From the NCBI GenBank assembly GCA_030737835.1, contig CM060847.1, positions 20,982,433 to 21,046,432 of the forward strand: DNA of 64,000 nt. Reading direction: 5' to 3'. The notes under the pieces are model-generated. The model was not told the origin of the DNA. It saw only the letters and a program-made list of their open reading frames with translations, and searched no databases. Source of the stretch: Acorus gramineus. Taxonomy: Eukaryota; Streptophyta; Magnoliopsida; Acorales; Acoraceae. The first letter of the stretch is position 1; every line of letters begins with the position of its first letter. Made by a program: the position numbers and the translations under genes. Of the stretch, positions 61,367-64,000 are shown piece by piece.

Positions 61367-62901
61367 CTCTTAAATTCCTTCTCTTATGCCTTTGTTATTT
61401 ATGACATCCAGGTTGTAGGTATTGGTTTACAGTTGAACTAACAGACTCACATGGTCTTGTCCTAAAAGACTGAGCTAGGGCTTGTTCCAAGAGTCAAAAT
61501 CTTACCTTATGTTGTACTTACACTGATAGGAATTATATCTTAGTTGCAGATAACTCAATAGTTTCTTGACCACCCTAGCACTAGCCAGAAGGGAACTGGT
61601 CCCACACCCATATCCACATTAATTTCAATATTGTTAGTATCTGTAGATAATCTGCCTCCTGTTGAGTTCCCTAGTTCACTTCATGCAACTATAATCATAT
61701 AACTATTGAAGGCAAAGAATGATTTTGCAATCTTAGAAAAGGTCAAACATGATGTATTCTAAAACAATTGCTTTCTGTGTTCAGCAATCAAAAACTAATT
61801 ATAATGAAAAGACAATGATATACGTGTGTGCTTATATTCTTGATCAGTAAGAATCATGACAAAGTTAGTGTGTGTAATATACTTGAGAGACACATAAGTG
61901 TAACCTGAAGTTTGAAAAAACTAAAAAATAAATAGAAAGAAGAAAAAAACTCGATGGAACCAAATTGTCAAAGTCTTAAAGATGATATTCTTTTAATTTA
62001 TGTGGTGTCCATTTTCTTTCTCATTATGAATGATGTTAAGCACCTAGAAATCTTCAAGAAGAGTGATACAGAACAAACAAAAAAATTTAAGGTTTTGATA
62101 GGATATCATAGAGGAGGTTGGACGACAGGCTTTTTCTACTTATTTAAGTTCCATTTGAAAAACGAAAGCCTCATTCTTGTCTGTCAACTTATCTTAACAT
62201 CTATTGGCACCCCACCTTCCTACAAACAAGAAGAGTGGCCCAATTTTTTTTGTCAAACCATACACAAACTCTCAAGATTTCTCAGATAACATGCATATGG
62301 AGTTCTAAACAAATATTTAGAGGTGATGATGTCATTATTATTTTGACTCTCAATTTTTTTTCTTCATACAAATCAGTTTAGGTGGAATAGACAAGCAGAT
62401 GTGACAATAATAAGTCTAAAGAGATGGAGGAGATGAAATGTTTAGCAAACTAAAGATGCCGGGGGCAAGACAGTGATGTTTGACTCTATTCAGCAAATGT
62501 TGGAAAACTTCCACAAGTTCGTAAAGAAAGGTAATAGTAGCATTATGGAGAAATTCGTACAATTACTCCAATATATGATTCGCAGGGGTATTTGTTACAA
62601 CTTACAAGGAATAATAAAATTCCAAAGAAAAGAAGGCTATGTAGAAAACGCTTGGGATTGGATAGTTCAAGGGCCTGGGGTAAATACAACTTGTGAGAAA
62701 ATGTAGTAAATGGGAGGTTCATTGTTAATTAGAATGGAATGTACTCTTTTGTGCACGGATAAGGTAAGGTATCTTTTTGTCTGGAAAGACAACTTGTCCC
62801 CCGTTCTCTTGGATGTTTATCTATTTAATGAAATTGTTGGACATCCCACCCTTATCTCATCAAGAAAAAATGTGACCAGTACTAGATTTAAAGGTTCTTC
62901 C
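61367..62901. other. Intergenic DNA, nothing firmly recognised
   Basis: About 1.5 kb upstream of the RLP4-like gene beyond the Copia LTR. Two plus-strand frames (61954-62289, 111 codons; 62473-62706, 77 codons) have no recognisable motif, initiation context or splice structure. They could be transposon-derived fragments. The last five bases, CTTCC (62897-62901), should be the left target duplication of the next LTR. Confidence 0.5.
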
Positions 62902-64000
62902 TGTTTTATATGTGTCACTTTTAGCCTTCCGAGCACCTTTGGGACATTTCTGGCAGTTTTTTAACTTTTTCTTTTTCTATCGAAATCGCTAAAATTTTAG
63001 ACTTTTGGCTATCATCCTGAGCTTGAGAACTCTGATTGAAAATCTAACTGTACATTATGTGTCCTGGTGCCATTTCAAGCCACTCACGAAAATTTCATCG
63101 AATTCCGGTAACGTTCAGAATTTGGCAGTTCCGAATCGTATCCGGGTTTTGACCGAGCGGGAATGTCAAAGGGAGACTTGACCAAGTCAAGGGGGACTTT
63201 GACCAAGTCAAGTTTGACCATTGACTTGGTCAAATCATTTTGTTTGTTAGTGTGGTTAGGTTGACCCAAAGTCAAACACAACAAAAAACCTAATTTTTTC
63301 TAAGTGTGTGAGTGTGTGAGTGTGTGTGTGTGTGTGTGGCCTTTAAGTGGGCGTCCCCTTCATGTTCATCTTCTCTTCTCTTCCTCTCTCTCTCACACAC
63401 AAAATCTCTCACCCCCTCTTGTTATTTCCTTCCATTAGAGCTAGTAGAAGTGGTTGAACAAGAAAACCCTAGAAGGAAAAAAGATTGGTAAGGGCTTGAT
63501 CTACCTTCCCATGGTTTTTGTTTTGGATTTCCCCTTTTCTCTACCTCCCTCTCATGGCTTCTCCTCCCCTGTTTTCAGCCATTTTAGGGCTGAGGGTGGT
63601 CTTGGTGGCCGCGATTTGGTGCGCAAAGGGCACCCGAGTTCCCTCCCTTTCCCTTCCTCTCTTTGGGTAAGTCCTTCTCCTCCCTATGCTTGTTTAGATG
63701 CTTGTTTAGGGTATGTGATTGGGTGTGCATGCTTGCATGGGTGTTAGGGGGGTGTGGGAGGGCTGAGGAGGGGGTGGAAGGGGCTCAGGCGCGCGTGCGG
63801 GGTCATCCGCGCGCGTGCGCGCGAGTCTGCGCGCGCAGGCAGGCGCTGGCGCGCGCGTACGCGCAGACGCGCGGGCGTGCGCGCGGAGTGCTGCGCTGGG
63901 GCGCAGTGCGCGCGGTGCGCGCGGGTACGCGCAGGGCTGGACGCGAGGTGCGCGCGGGCGCTCGCGAGCGTGCGCGCGCGCGCGGCAGCGTGTCTGGGCG
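62902..64000 (+). mobile_element. Start of a Ty3 (A-type) LTR, cut by right window edge
   Basis: Begins TGTTTTATATGTGTCAC at 62902. It shares with other A-type LTRs the GATTGAAAATCTAACTG phrase, the TCGAATTCCGGTAACGTT phrase, a (TG) and (TC) microsatellite stretch (63303-63338, 63381-63400), a donor-like TTTGG/GTAAG at about 63666/63667, and the start of the GC-rich block (63780 onward). It may be a solo LTR or the 5' LTR of an element. Confidence 0.88.

Overview
The window is nuclear DNA of a flowering plant. It holds one spliced plant-type gene (nine GT-AG exons, family RLP4, a malectin-like/LRR receptor-like protein), chromovirus (Tekay/Del-type) Ty3 retrotransposons with a plant initiator-tRNA-Met primer site, a Mutator-like element (MULE) and a Copia solo LTR. 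The C-terminal tail of the gene looks, from memory, most like monocot or other non-eudicot homologues, but the species cannot be named. More than three quarters of the window is transposable-element DNA.

Layout. 1-5784: a long Ty3 LTR (minus strand, running off the left edge) interrupted by a solo LTR (1965-5196, target duplication CCATC). 5785-6994: an older LTR remnant. 7129-9052: an inverted duplication of LTR starts with arms of about 795 bp. 9053-13164 and 16301-19000: AT-rich DNA with five partial copies of an unclassified 1.55-kb unit, a PHD-finger-like exon (16402-16487) and, at 19001-19111, a broken piece of a PTRHD1/peptidyl-tRNA-hydrolase-II-like gene; a plus-strand LTR (13165-16300) sits in the middle. 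19112-25323: a minus-strand solo LTR (TSD GCCTC) split by a plus-strand solo LTR (19817-22951, TSD GGGAC). 25871-49472: a MULE bounded by long terminal inverted repeats and a perfect 9-bp duplication, ATTGTTTAT. Its own sequence is only about 4.8 kb and includes a decayed Ulp1-type (C48) protease. The rest is a Tekay element (26245-41885, TSD TATAG), itself invaded in its 3' LTR by a second, truncated Tekay copy (26857-32727), and a solo LTR (44215-47378, TSD CTGAC). 50929-60704: the RLP4-like gene on the minus strand. 60837-61361: a Copia solo LTR 132 bp upstream of its start codon. 62902-64000: the start of one more Ty3 LTR.

The most unusual signal is in the 3-kb LTRs. Nearly every copy carries a very GC-rich block of 0.7-0.9 kb bounded by a good 5' splice site (AAG/GTGAG or TTG/GTAAG) and a good 3' splice site (CTTGCAG), followed by a 36- or 39-nt segment and another GT donor. 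In the LTR at 44215-47378 the GC-rich block is missing at the expected junction (44914/44915), as if that copy came from a spliced RNA. I read the block as an LTR-borne intron; this is inference and RNA data would decide it.

The only gene likely to make a protein is the RLP4-like one. The retrotransposon reading frames carry several frameshifts, and the many long frames inside the GC-rich blocks are composition artefacts.
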